Source: Paenibacillus sp. JCM 10914 (GTDB lineage: Bacteria > Bacillota > Bacilli > Paenibacillales > Paenibacillaceae). From it: a stretch of 64,000 nucleotides of DNA. This document shows positions 25,988-34,812 of this stretch, piece by piece. The stretch's first letter is position 1, and each line of letters starts with the position of its first letter. The position numbers and the translations under genes were made by a program. The stretch is from NCBI RefSeq assembly GCF_001315105.1, contig NZ_BAZR01000001.1, positions 310,001 through 374,000 of the forward strand. The letters are read 5' to 3'. The notes below the pieces were generated by a model. That model saw only the letters and a list, made by a program, of their open reading frames with translations, made no database searches and was not told where the DNA came from.

Positions 25988-28713
25988 ATGGATCAATCCA
26001 GAAAAGCACATATTATTTCTCATACTCACTGGGACCGCGAGTGGTATTTACCGTATGAAAAGCATCATGTGCGGCTGATCGAGCTCATGGACAGCTTGCT
26101 TGAGACGATGGAGAAGAACACGGAATACCGCAGTTTTTTCCTTGATGGTCAGACCATTATGATTGAAGATTATTTACAGGTAAGACCCGAGAAGAAGGAG
26201 CAGCTTGAGCAGCTGATCACGGACGGACGCATCATCATCGGTCCTTGGTACATTCTGCAGGATGCATATCTGACGAGCAGCGAAGCCAACGTTAGAAACA
26301 TGCAGATTGGACACCAGGATGCCGAGCGGTACGGCACGGTTGCCAAAATCGGTTATTTCCCGGATACGTTTGGACTCACGGGCCAAATCCCGCAGCTGAT
26401 GCTGCAGTCCGGTATCGATAATGCCTTCTTCGGCCGCGGCGTGAAGCCAACCGGCTTCAACAATACCGTCTCCGACAGCGGTTATGAATCTTCATTCTCT
26501 GAGCTGATGTGGGAAGGTCCGGACGGCTCCAAGGTATTGGGCATCCTGTTTGCCAACTGGTACAGCAACGGCAATGAGGTTCCTGTGGATGAGGCAGAGG
26601 CGAAGGCGTTCTGGGATCGCAAATTGGCGGATGCCGAGAAATATGCTTCCACGCCCGAACTGCTCTATATGAACGGATGCGACCATCAGCCGATACAGAC
26701 GGATCTCCCGGAAGGCATCCGTACAGCGAAGAAGCTGTATCCGGATACGGAGTTCATTCATTCCAATTTCGATGATTACCTTCAAGCTGTGCGAGAGAAG
26801 CTGCCGCAGGATTTATCCTCCGTAAAAGGAGAGCTGCGCAGCCAGCGTACGGACGGCTGGGGAACGCTCGTGAATACCGCTTCGGCGCGCGTATATCTGA
26901 AGCAGATGAATCAGCGCGGCCAGACTCTGCTGGAGAAAGTGGCTGAACCGCTGGCGTCGTATGCAAGCCTACTTGGCAAGGAGTATCCGCATCATCTGTT
27001 CACTTATGCCTGGAAGACGCTGATGCAGAATCATCCGCATGACAGCATCTGCGGCTGCAGTGTGGACGAGGTACACCGCGAGATGGTCACCCGCTTCGAG
27101 AAGAGCGCCCACGTGGCCGAAAATATCGTGGACGACAGCGTTCGTGCCATTGCTGATGCGGTGGATACTTCTGCGTTCGAGCAGTGGGGATCCGATCCGC
27201 TGCCGCTGGTCGTATTCAATACGACAGGCTGGAGCCGCAGCGGCACGGTCAGCATTGAGCTGGACGCGAAACGGCTCTATTTCCGCGAAGGTTACTCGTT
27301 GGAGGAAACCAGCCGCAGGATGAAGGAAGCCGATTTGTCCGGCCGCGTGCTGGTGAATGCGCAAGGTCAGGCCGTGGCTTGCACCGTTGAGGACCTGGGA
27401 CTTCAGTTCGGATACGATCTGCCGGACGACCGTTTCCGCCAGCCGTATATGTGCCGCCGCGTGAAATTGACTTTCGAGGCAAGCGAAATTCCTGCAATGG
27501 GCTTGACAGCCTATGCTTGGGTGATGAGCGAAGCGCAGCCTGTCCAAGCGGAATCCTTAATCAGCCAGGCGAACGTATTGGAGAATGGGCTGATCAAGGT
27601 CGAGATCGAAGGGGATGGTTCCTTCTCCTTGACGGATAAAAAGAACGGACAAGTGTATCGCGATCTTGGTGTTTATGAAAATACCGGGGATATCGGTAAC
27701 GAATATATGTACAAACAGCCGGACGGCGAAGTGCCGTTGACCACCAAAGGTCTGACCGCTGAAATTAGAGTTCTGGAAGACACGCCTTACCGGGCATCCG
27801 TTGAAATCGTCCATCACTGGTCCATTCCGGCTATGGCAGACGGCAAGCTGGATGAAGAGCAGCGTGAGCTCGTGTATTATCCGCACCGTAAGGCGCAAAG
27901 ATCGAGCGAGATGGCGCCAATGCGTATTCGTACCGTGATCAGTTTGAACCGCAGCGGTAAAGGCGTGGAAATCGAAGCCACACTGGATAATCAGGCGAAG
28001 GATCATCGGGTGCGTGCTTTGTTCCCAACGGATCTGCAGACATCGTCCCATTACGTGGATTCCATGTTTGAGGTGGCGAAGCGAGACAATGAACCGGCTG
28101 CCGAATGGGAGAACCCGAGTTATACGGCTCATCAGCAGGCTTTCGTGGACGTAACGACAGCTGCAGCAGGTTTGACGGTAGCTAATCAAGGTTTGAATGA
28201 GTATGAGGTGCTGCGCGACGGTCGGAATACGATTGCGATCACGCTGCTGCGTTCCGTAGGCGAGCTCGGGGATTGGGGTTACTTCCCAACGCCGGAAGCC
28301 AGTGTATCGGTGTTCATACGGTACGCATGGAAGTCATTCCGCATCAGGGTGACGGCATAAAGTCCGGCGCATATGCCGAGGCTTATCAATTCCAGATTCC
28401 ATGGACGGCTGCCCAGACCGGCGTTCACGGTGGCCGGGTTGCCCCAACCACAGCGCCGCTCGGATGGAGCCATGAAGAGCTTGCGTTCTCATCCTTGAAG
28501 GTGAATCCGAAGACGGGCGATCTGATGCTGCGCTGGTTCAATATGACTGGTCAAGCTGCTAATCTTCAGTTAAAATCCATGCTGCCTGTGCAAGGCATCT
28601 ACAAGAGCAACATCCTGGAAACAAGCGGCGAGCTGCAGCCATTGGATGACCATGATGGTTTCGCAGTATCCGTTAAGCCATATGAGATACTCACACTTGG
28701 AATAAGATCATAA
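25988..28713 (+). CDS. GH38 alpha-mannosidase, one-base frame break
   Basis: Restored length 908 aa. The zinc site opens the protein ('HIISHTHWDREWYLPYEKH'), and the nucleophile Asp lies in 'GYFPDTFGLTGQIPQL' near residue 130. The second zinc/catalytic region is 'QNHPHDSICGCSVDEVHREM'. The frame breaks near 28300 and resumes as 'GVHTVRMEVIPHQGDG'; GAA GCC CAG for GAAGCCAG restores it. GH38 enzymes hydrolyse alpha-1,2, -1,3 or -1,6 mannosides with retention. It is cytoplasmic by lack of a signal. It starts 21 bases after the previous gene with AGGGGG upstream and ends the operon before a terminator. Confidence 0.92.
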
Positions 28714-28719
28714 CAAGCA

Positions 28720-28768
28720 GAAGCCCTCTTACCAATCCTTTACAAGGACTGGCAGAGGGCTTCTTCTG
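28720..28768 (+). terminator. Terminator of the mannoside operon
   Basis: GAAGCCCTCT..CCA pairs with TGG.AGAGGGCTTC and is followed by TTCTGTT. The minus-strand side may serve the small gene at 28782. Confidence 0.8.
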
Positions 28769-28781
28769 TTCGTGAGTGAGA

Positions 28782-28934
28782 TTATGATGGAGGTTGTTCT
28801 TTCTCGTAGGCAATGAGCGTAACTTCTCTCCCGGTTAGCTCAGCGATCTTGGTTTCTGCATCTTCGATCGCTTTTAACGTGCCTTCATTATCGTTCAGGG
28901 CAGCGATCTTGTATTCATCTGTGTTGATCTTCAA
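28782..28934 (-). CDS. Small acidic protein, 50 aa (TTG start)
   Basis: AAGGAGG lies 8 bases before a TTG on the minus strand. The product begins 'MKINTDEYKIAALNDNEGTL' and continues 'IEDAETKIAELTGREVTLIA', an amphipathic helix followed by a strand. The composition and ribosome site support coding. Similar short acidic proteins occur widely in Paenibacillus by memory, without known function. Confidence 0.65.
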   Translation of the reverse strand: MKINTDEYKIAALNDNEGTLKAIEDAETKIAELTGREVTLIAYEKEQPPS

Positions 28935-29042
28935 CTGTAACGGCCTCCTTTTTGCAGAAGTAGGTATTTAATGTTATATAAGTTTTCCTGTACAATGAAC
29001 AAACATACTTCGATATCATATATTCTCTAGGGGGTAATGCAG

Positions 29043-29426
29043 ATGATTCCATGCAAAGGACTGCATCATGTCAGTTTGGCTGTACGTGATTTGCAGATCG
29101 CTAAACAATTTTACTCGGATGTGCTCCGATTTCAGGAACTGCCGCGCCCGCCCTTTGATTCCAAAGGAGTCTGGTATGCCGTCGGAGCTCAGCAGCTTCA
29201 TCTGCTGGAGCATCCGATCAGCGACACGCTGCGGGAGCGGGGGATCGATACGACTGATGGTCACTTCTCAATCTGGGTGACAAGCTATAGTCAGACTAAG
29301 GCATGGCTGGACCAGGCAGGCCTTCACTATGTCGCCAATCCGGATAGCGTTGCGGGCTTTGCCCAGATTTTTGTGCTCGATCCTGACAAGAATATCATCG
29401 AATTCGGAGCCGAATACGGTTCATAA
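29043..29426 (+). CDS. VOC-family (glyoxalase/dioxygenase-like) protein
   Basis: 127 aa, one VOC domain made of two beta-alpha-beta-beta-beta units. Metal-ligand positions are seen as His in 'LHHVSLAVRDL', His in 'QLHLLEHP', His in 'DGHFSIWV' and Glu in 'NIIEFGAEY'. Such proteins include glyoxalase I, dioxygenases and antibiotic-binding proteins; which applies is unknown. The ATG 29043 is 8 bases after GGGGG; the ATG two codons upstream is too close. Confidence 0.85.
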   Translation: MIPCKGLHHVSLAVRDLQIAKQFYSDVLRFQELPRPPFDSKGVWYAVGAQQLHLLEHPISDTLRERGIDTTDGHFSIWVTSYSQTKAWLDQAGLHYVANPDSVAGFAQIFVLDPDKNIIEFGAEYGS

Positions 29427-29437
29427 AAAAACAGTGA

Positions 29438-29482
29438 AAAGAGCCTCCACGAAAATTTCTCTTCGGGGGCTCTTTGCTTTTC
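29438..29482. terminator. Terminator between convergent genes
   Basis: AAAGAGCCTCC.CGAA pairs with TTCGGGGGCTCTTT and is followed by GCTTTT; poly-A on the left gives a T tract for the minus strand. Confidence 0.8.
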
Positions 29483-29490
29483 GTGAAGTA

Positions 29491-29994
29491 TTATTTTTGG
29501 ATCAGTACGGGAGTATTCATCTTGACCTTATCATACAGCCAGCGAACGTCCTTGTTATGCATGCGGATGCAGCCGGCCGATACGTATTTGCCAATGGAGT
29601 TCTCATTGTTGTTGCCATGAATCGCATAGGCGTAACTGGTCTTACCGTTAATCTTGACGTTAATGCCGAGCCAGCGGTCGCCAAGGGGATTGCGAGGATC
29701 GCCGCCTTTAATGCCTTCCTTGTAATACGGTCGGTTTTTCACTTTTTCATGGATTTTGAACAGACCTTCGGGTGTGTAGGAGGGCTTGGCTCCAGTGGCA
29801 ACCGGAAATGTTTTGATGGCTTTCCCTTTCTCGTAATACGTTAATTGATTCGTGGACTTATGAATGACGATAAATTGCGCATAAACCGCATATTGACTGT
29901 CCAGCTTCTGCTCTGCCGCATTGACGGTTAGCCCAGGTATACAGGAAACCAGAATCAGCATCAATATCAGTGCGCGATGGATGGCTCTTATAAT
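29491..29994 (-). CDS. Secreted L,D-transpeptidase (YkuD), possible ATT start
   Basis: The YkuD domain covers about residues 35-167: 'FIVIHKSTNQLTYYEKGK', 'YAIHGNNNENSIGKY' and the catalytic 'SAGCIRMHNKDVRWLYD'. A signal peptide reads 'RAIHRALILMLILVSCIPGL' ending in 'NAAEQ'. The only good ribosome site (GAGGTGA) points to an ATT at 29992-29994; no ATG, GTG or TTG lies between the upstream stop and the TTG at 29962-29964, which would cut off the basic part of the signal peptide. Either a rare ATT start or a base error is implied. It is the second YkuD gene in the window, and this one is exported. Confidence 0.85.
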   Translation of the reverse strand: MIRAIHRALILMLILVSCIPGLTVNAAEQKLDSQYAVYAQFIVIHKSTNQLTYYEKGKAIKTFPVATGAKPSYTPEGLFKIHEKVKNRPYYKEGIKGGDPRNPLGDRWLGINVKINGKTSYAYAIHGNNNENSIGKYVSAGCIRMHNKDVRWLYDKVKMNTPVLIQK

Positions 29995-30136
29995 GTGTTA
30001 TCACCTCGCTTTGTACCTCCCCATATATATGCAGTTCACCACGAAAGTTGACGAAAAAGGTTGATTTCACAATACTTCCATAATAAGGTGAGGTGTAGAG
30101 GTTGGCGATTCTAGAATTAGGAGGGATCACTACAAA

Positions 30137-30922
30137 ATGTCATTAGATGAAGTGCTGTCGATTAAAGATTTACGCATGAAATATGATCAGCGGTATGTTC
30201 TGAACGGGATTGATCTTGAAGTGAGACGCGGTGAGATGATTGGATATATCGGTCCTAACGGAGCAGGCAAGAGCACGACGGTGAAGATTATGCTCGGGTT
30301 GATCGAGGGGTACACGGGAACCGTGAAGATATTCGGTCAAGATATTTCGGATGGCAATGTCGAATATAAGCGCAGAATCGGGTACGTGCCGGAGGTTGCC
30401 GAGTTGTATGATCAGTTGACCGCTGCGGAGTATTTGACGTTTATGGGTGAATTGTACGGACTTACATACGATCAGGCGGATTATAAAGCTAGCCAGCTTA
30501 TGGAGTGCTTTGATATGGGGAAAGTGTATCATTCACGAATAGCAACGTTCTCCAAAGGCATGCGGCAGAAGGTGATGTTGATCTCCAGTCTCCTGCATGA
30601 CCCTGACCTGTTGTTTCTGGATGAACCCTTGAGCGGACTGGATGCCAACAGCGTGATGGTAGTGAAAGATATTTTGGCCAAATTGTCAGCTCAGGGAAAA
30701 ACCATCTTCTACTCCTCCCACATCATGGAGGTGGTTGAGCGCATCAGCAGCCGGATTGTGCTGATTGCCGATAGCCGCTTAGTAGCGGACGGAACCTTTC
30801 GCGAATTGCAGCAGATGTCGCACGAAGGCTCACTTGAAGAAGTATTTAATCAATTGACCGGCTTCCATGAGCATGAACGCATCGCGGAGCGGTTCGTGTC
30901 GATCGTACGGGAGGGTTCATAA
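30137..30922 (+). CDS. ABC transporter ATP-binding protein
   Basis: A 261-aa single nucleotide-binding domain with Walker A 'GPNGAGKST' near residue 42, Q-loop region, signature 'FSKGMRQK', Walker B 'LLFLDEPLSGLD' and switch His in 'FYSSHIMEV'. It belongs to the CcmA/EcsA-type exporter group. It precedes a large membrane protein by 2 bases, so both form one exporter. GGAGGG lies before the ATG. Confidence 0.93.
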   Translation: MSLDEVLSIKDLRMKYDQRYVLNGIDLEVRRGEMIGYIGPNGAGKSTTVKIMLGLIEGYTGTVKIFGQDISDGNVEYKRRIGYVPEVAELYDQLTAAEYLTFMGELYGLTYDQADYKASQLMECFDMGKVYHSRIATFSKGMRQKVMLISSLLHDPDLLFLDEPLSGLDANSVMVVKDILAKLSAQGKTIFYSSHIMEVVERISSRIVLIADSRLVADGTFRELQQMSHEGSLEEVFNQLTGFHEHERIAERFVSIVREGS

Positions 30923-30924
30923 CC

Positions 30925-32556
30925 ATGTCTGCACAGGAATCTTCGGGCTGGATATTGAAGATACTGGACCGTTTTCGCGGCTTGATCGTCAAAGCGGGAG
31001 CAGACTACGATATGCTGCGACGCATACTACAGATGAAGCTGCTCATGGACTCCAGACGGATACCGATCGTACTGGCTTCGAACCGCAATCGGGAGGAGCA
31101 GGACAAGAATTGGTTTGTCCGGTCGTTATGGTTGTATGGCGTGATGGGGGTATTTCTGGCACCACTTATCGCAATCAGCGATCCGATGTATATGATGCCG
31201 ATGAGCATTTTGGCGGGGGTCTTAATGTTCTTCATCATGACGTCCATGATATCGGATTTCTCCACGGTACTGCTGGATGTTCGCGATCGCAGTATCCTGA
31301 TGACCAAACCGCTGCATGAACGTACGGTGGGCATGGCCAGATCGATTCATGCCGGAATATATTTGATCTTGTTAACGGGGGCGTTGTCTGCTGCTTCGCT
31401 GGTTACGGGATTGATTATGCATGGGATCGGTTTCTTTTTTATCTTTGCAGTCGAGCTGATTTTAATGAATATGCTGATTCTGGTCAGTACCTCGATGGTC
31501 TATTTGCTTATCCTGAAGTATGGAGACGGCGAGAAGTTGAAGGATTTGATTAATTTTGTACAGATCGGTTTGTCCGCCATGTTGGCGATCGGGTATCAAT
31601 TCGTCATCCGGTCATTTGATCTATTAGGTTTTCAAGTCGTCTTCACACCGGCATGGTGGCAGGTCTTGCTTCCTCCGGTATGGTACGCCGCTCCGTTCGA
31701 ATGGTTGCTTGGCGACAGGGGCGAAGGGGGATGGGTGTTATTCCTTGCTGGGTTGGCTGTGCTGGTTCCCTTGATCCTGATGTTGGTCTATGTACGTTAT
31801 ATCCCATCATTTGAGCTGTATCTGGAAAAGCTGACGCACAGCGATGCGGGTTCCGGCAAAGTGCGTAATCGCTTGGACCGTGTAGTATCCCGATGGATTA
31901 GCCGATCGAGTGTCGAACAGGCCTGTTTCCGGTTATCGAGCAGCATGCTCAGGAATGAGCGAGAATTCAAGCTGAAGGTCTATCCATCATTGGCCTTGTC
32001 GATGCTCCTGCCTTATCTGTTTTTCTTCTCGTTAAGAGGGCAGCCGCTCGCGGACATACGGGCAAGTAATTCATTTTATGTGTTATATACCATGCTATTT
32101 ATGATTGTAGCCGTGGTGCTCATGCTGAGATTCTCCGGCAAACCGAAGGCGTTCTGGTTGTTCCAGTCCGCGCCCATGCAGAGTTTGGCTCCGCTGTATT
32201 ATGGTGCGTTAAAAGCGTTTGCCGTCAAAATGTTCCTTCCGTTATTCACAGTTCAAATGGTTGTTTTTCTAGTTCTGTTTGGATTACGGGTCTTGCCTGA
32301 TCTATTCGTCATGCTGCTCACGGGAACGATGCTCATTCCGTTAACGGCCAAAGCTTTCCTGCGCAGACCCCCTTTCTCTGAAGCTTTTTCAGTCGGGCAG
32401 GCTGGTGATGGCTGGATTATATTCTTGTTCTTTTTTATTATTGGTGCCTTTGGCGGCATCCACTTTGCCATAAGTCTCATCCCATTTGGAATTTGGATTT
32501 ATCTGCTCTTGCTGTTGTTTATCAATGGGCTGGCCTGGACCAAGCTGTACAAATAG
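30925..32556 (+). CDS. ABC exporter permease, 543 aa
   Basis: It has about ten to twelve hydrophobic helices with an N-terminal cytoplasmic stretch ('ILQMKLLMDSRRIPIVLA') and a central soluble loop ('RNRLDRVVSRWISRSSVEQ'). It has no ATPase motif and follows the ATPase gene directly, so it is its membrane partner. Large ABC-2-like permeases of this kind are found in Bacillales; the substrate cannot be inferred. It ends just before a convergent small gene. Confidence 0.82.
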   Translation: MSAQESSGWILKILDRFRGLIVKAGADYDMLRRILQMKLLMDSRRIPIVLASNRNREEQDKNWFVRSLWLYGVMGVFLAPLIAISDPMYMMPMSILAGVLMFFIMTSMISDFSTVLLDVRDRSILMTKPLHERTVGMARSIHAGIYLILLTGALSAASLVTGLIMHGIGFFFIFAVELILMNMLILVSTSMVYLLILKYGDGEKLKDLINFVQIGLSAMLAIGYQFVIRSFDLLGFQVVFTPAWWQVLLPPVWYAAPFEWLLGDRGEGGWVLFLAGLAVLVPLILMLVYVRYIPSFELYLEKLTHSDAGSGKVRNRLDRVVSRWISRSSVEQACFRLSSSMLRNEREFKLKVYPSLALSMLLPYLFFFSLRGQPLADIRASNSFYVLYTMLFMIVAVVLMLRFSGKPKAFWLFQSAPMQSLAPLYYGALKAFAVKMFLPLFTVQMVVFLVLFGLRVLPDLFVMLLTGTMLIPLTAKAFLRRPPFSEAFSVGQAGDGWIIFLFFFIIGAFGGIHFAISLIPFGIWIYLLLLLFINGLAWTKLYK

Positions 32557-32580
32557 TGTGTTTTCATTCGGCTAGTGGCT

Positions 32581-32874
32581 TTATACGGTCCATACATAGA
32601 TCATTTGTCGGATAAAGTATAGTACGGGCTGATAGCCTATATGAATGACGCTTGGCAGGATGGTTGAATCAAGAGTGCTCCCCCAGTCTCCGTCACTCAG
32701 CTTCTTCACGATAGAGGAGAGGGTGAAGGGCGGAGCCTCAGCCTCCAGTTGATAGGTCTCGCGCAGCCGGTCGATCGTCTCCTGATCGAGTGAACTGTCG
32801 TTGTCGGCGTGCGAGATAATCGAACCGAATGCCAACAACATTATGATTATGCAGGATAAAAGCTTCGTTCGCAT
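32581..32874 (-). CDS. Small exported hypothetical protein, 97 aa
   Basis: It starts at the ATG 32872-32874, 6 bases after AAGGAG; a longer frame upstream is not supported. Signal peptide 'MRTKLLSCIIIMLLAFGSII' with likely cleavage after 'SHA'. The mature part is acidic and then amphipathic ('QETIDRLRETYQLEAEAPP', 'LDSTILPSVIHIGYQPVLYF'). Not recognised. Confidence 0.6.
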   Translation of the reverse strand: MRTKLLSCIIIMLLAFGSIISHADNDSSLDQETIDRLRETYQLEAEAPPFTLSSIVKKLSDGDWGSTLDSTILPSVIHIGYQPVLYFIRQMIYVWTV

Positions 32875-32972
32875 GGTGAACTCCTTAGGGTAGTATGGTC
32901 GAAGATCATATGAACCTAACATACACAATCATGACCGACCCGACAAGCTGAATTTGCATGAAAAATACAGAA

Positions 32973-33021
32973 GGGGGCTGTTCCCAAAAGATCTATGATC
33001 TTGCAACCGCCCCGTTTTTTT
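32973..33021 (+). terminator. Terminator-like hairpin near repeat array A
   Basis: GGGGGC.GTT, AAGATC and partner GATCTT, AAC.GCCCC form a long interrupted stem followed by seven T. A similar hairpin lies beside repeat array B (59953-60000). Confidence 0.7.
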
Positions 33022-33095
33022 GCTTCTCTTCAGTTCATAGACGCTTCGTTTTGTATATGAATCGTTTCATAGTTCGTTGTGGATGTGCGGTGGAG

Positions 33096-33284
33096 AAATT
33101 CCTGCAAATATGCAGGGATTTGTAGGCATAGAGTGCGATATTTGCCCAAAGCCTGCAAATGTGCAGGGATTTAACATAATTCAGGGCTAATCGGAGGAAT
33201 GAGGGATAAAAACCTGCATATCCGCATCTTTTACTGCTGAAGGGATAGATTCCACTGAAAAAGCATGCACATCCGCATCTTTTT
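33096..33284. repeat. Dispersed four-palindrome element, copy A
   Basis: Four related palindromic units at 33096-33121, 33148-33172, 33208-33232 and 33258-33284, separated by 26, 35 and 25 bases. Cores are CCTGCAAATATGCAGG, CCTGCAAATGTGCAGG, CCTGCATATCCGCATC and GCATGCACATCCGCATC, each flanked by A-rich and T-rich edges. The reverse complement of 59698-59886 aligns over the whole length, including spacer words GCGATATTT and GCTGAA. No long open frame crosses it. It lies in an otherwise empty 650-base gap between 32875 and 33523. Confidence 0.85.
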
Positions 33285-33301
33285 GCGTAATAAATACTCA
33301 G

Positions 33302-33343
33302 AATGACGGCGCAGGGATAGCATCCCTCAGCGCCGTCATTTTT
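33302..33343 (+). terminator. Strong hairpin terminator after repeat array A
   Basis: AATGACGGCGC.GGGAT pairs with ATCCC..GCGCCGTCATT, followed by TTT. No gene directly upstream explains it; it may end an RNA covering the array. Confidence 0.75.
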
Positions 33344-33523
33344 GATTGTTCCAGTCGATGGCCAAAGCGCTCACTGGGAACGCTGATTATGCTCGAAAGG
33401 AACTGGAAAAGTGGTAACCAACACATAAGCTATTTGCATTATTTGAATGAATCTTTGTAAAATTCATCATATTCATTTATCATTGAAATGATTGCCAAAA
33501 AACGATGCAAAAGGAGGTCTACT

Positions 33524-34738
33524 ATGGACCACATGATGTTTGAGGTAGGTACTGCGCTGATGCTGATCGCCATCGCCTCCCTTATTGCGGGAAAATTGAA
33601 GTTTTCCATCATCCCATTCCTGATCGTACTTGGAATGCTGGTGGGTCCGCATGCACCAACGATTGGAATCTTCGATTTTCGATTCATTGAAAGCCAAGGC
33701 ATTATTGATTTCTTGGGACGTATTGGTATTTTATTTTTGCTGTTCTATTTGGGACTGGAGTTTTCGGTTCAAAAATTGATTAAAGCCGGGAAAAATATCG
33801 TGGTTGGCGGAACCATTTACGTCATTTTGAATTTCGTGCTTGGCTTGGCTTACGGCTATTTGATTAATATGCCGCTGTATGAAACCTTGATCATCGCCGG
33901 GATGTTGTCGGTCTCCTCCAGTGCGATTGTCGCTAAAGTGCTGGTTGATCTGCGTCGAACCGGGAATGCGGAAACGGAACTCATTCTGGGCATGATTTTG
34001 TTTGATGATATTTTTCTTGCCGTGTTTTTATCTGTTATGTCAGGTCTGCTGTTAGGAGGGGCTACGTCCGTAGGGGCTACCATTATTTCGGTGTGTATTT
34101 CCATCGGCTACATGTTATTATTCTTTGTTATTGCAAGGAAAGGCGCTCCCATTCTGAATAAACTATTAAAAATAACGTCAAGTGAAATCTTTATCATTGT
34201 AGTCTTCTCAACCATGTTCTTCGTTGCCGGTTTTTCAGAGACGCTGCATGTTGCGGAGGCGATTGGTGCGCTTCTGTTCGGACTTGCATTATCCGAGACC
34301 GAACATAGTGAGCGAATTGAGCAGCTCGTCGTTCCATTCCGTGATTTTTTCGGTGCCATTTTCTTCTTCAGCTTTGGGTTAAGTATCGATCCGATAACGC
34401 TTGGAAATGCATTCTGGCTGGCGATCGGAGCCGTTGTTCTTACGATTATAGGAAATTTGGTTGCAGGAATGATTGCCGGTCGGAAGGCGGGGCTTTCTCA
34501 CAAATCCTCGCTCAATATCGGTCTAACCATCATGGCTCGCGGGGAATTTACCATCATCGTTGCCAATTTGGGGATTGCTGGTGGGTTATCGGCTATGCTG
34601 AAGCCCTTTTCTGCACTATATGTACTCATCCTGGCTATCCTCGGGCCATTATTAGCGAAAGACTCCAAGCGGGTGTACCAAAGGGTAAATAAAATATTTA
34701 AATGGACTGACACCGTGGAAAAGGTTAGAAAAAATTAG
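33524..34738 (+). CDS. khtU: CPA2-family K+/H+ antiporter, KhtU-like
   Basis: 404 aa with 11-13 helices. It starts at the ATG 33524 with AAGGAGG 8 bases upstream; the frame extends further upstream without a ribosome site. The CPA2 core is present: 'LIVLGMLVGPHAPTIGI', 'LLFYLGLEFS', 'SVSSSAIVAKVLVD', and the ion-path acid 'GMILFDDIFLAV'. 'MARGEFTIIVA' is the conserved late segment. It lacks the RCK domain, which is supplied by the next gene. Expected role: potassium efflux against protons under high internal K+ or alkaline stress, at the cell membrane. The symbol rests on the gene pairing. Confidence 0.85.
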   Translation: MDHMMFEVGTALMLIAIASLIAGKLKFSIIPFLIVLGMLVGPHAPTIGIFDFRFIESQGIIDFLGRIGILFLLFYLGLEFSVQKLIKAGKNIVVGGTIYVILNFVLGLAYGYLINMPLYETLIIAGMLSVSSSAIVAKVLVDLRRTGNAETELILGMILFDDIFLAVFLSVMSGLLLGGATSVGATIISVCISIGYMLLFFVIARKGAPILNKLLKITSSEIFIIVVFSTMFFVAGFSETLHVAEAIGALLFGLALSETEHSERIEQLVVPFRDFFGAIFFFSFGLSIDPITLGNAFWLAIGAVVLTIIGNLVAGMIAGRKAGLSHKSSLNIGLTIMARGEFTIIVANLGIAGGLSAMLKPFSALYVLILAILGPLLAKDSKRVYQRVNKIFKWTDTVEKVRKN

Positions 34739-34812
34739 GTTGGAGAATGAACTCATATCTTTTCGATGGTCTGTGGCTGAACTTAATAAGTTAAATGAAC
34801 GGAGGTCTACAT

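Noticed and set aside
33096..33284. Repeat arrays considered as CRISPR
   Set aside because: Only four units, each an imperfect palindrome of different sequence, spacing 25-36 but conserved between two loci (spacers are homologous, not unique), and no cas genes nearby.
33350..33523. Possible c-di-AMP (ydaO-type) riboswitch before the khtU-like gene
   Set aside because: Looked for because of the antiporter, but the conserved core segments could not be found.
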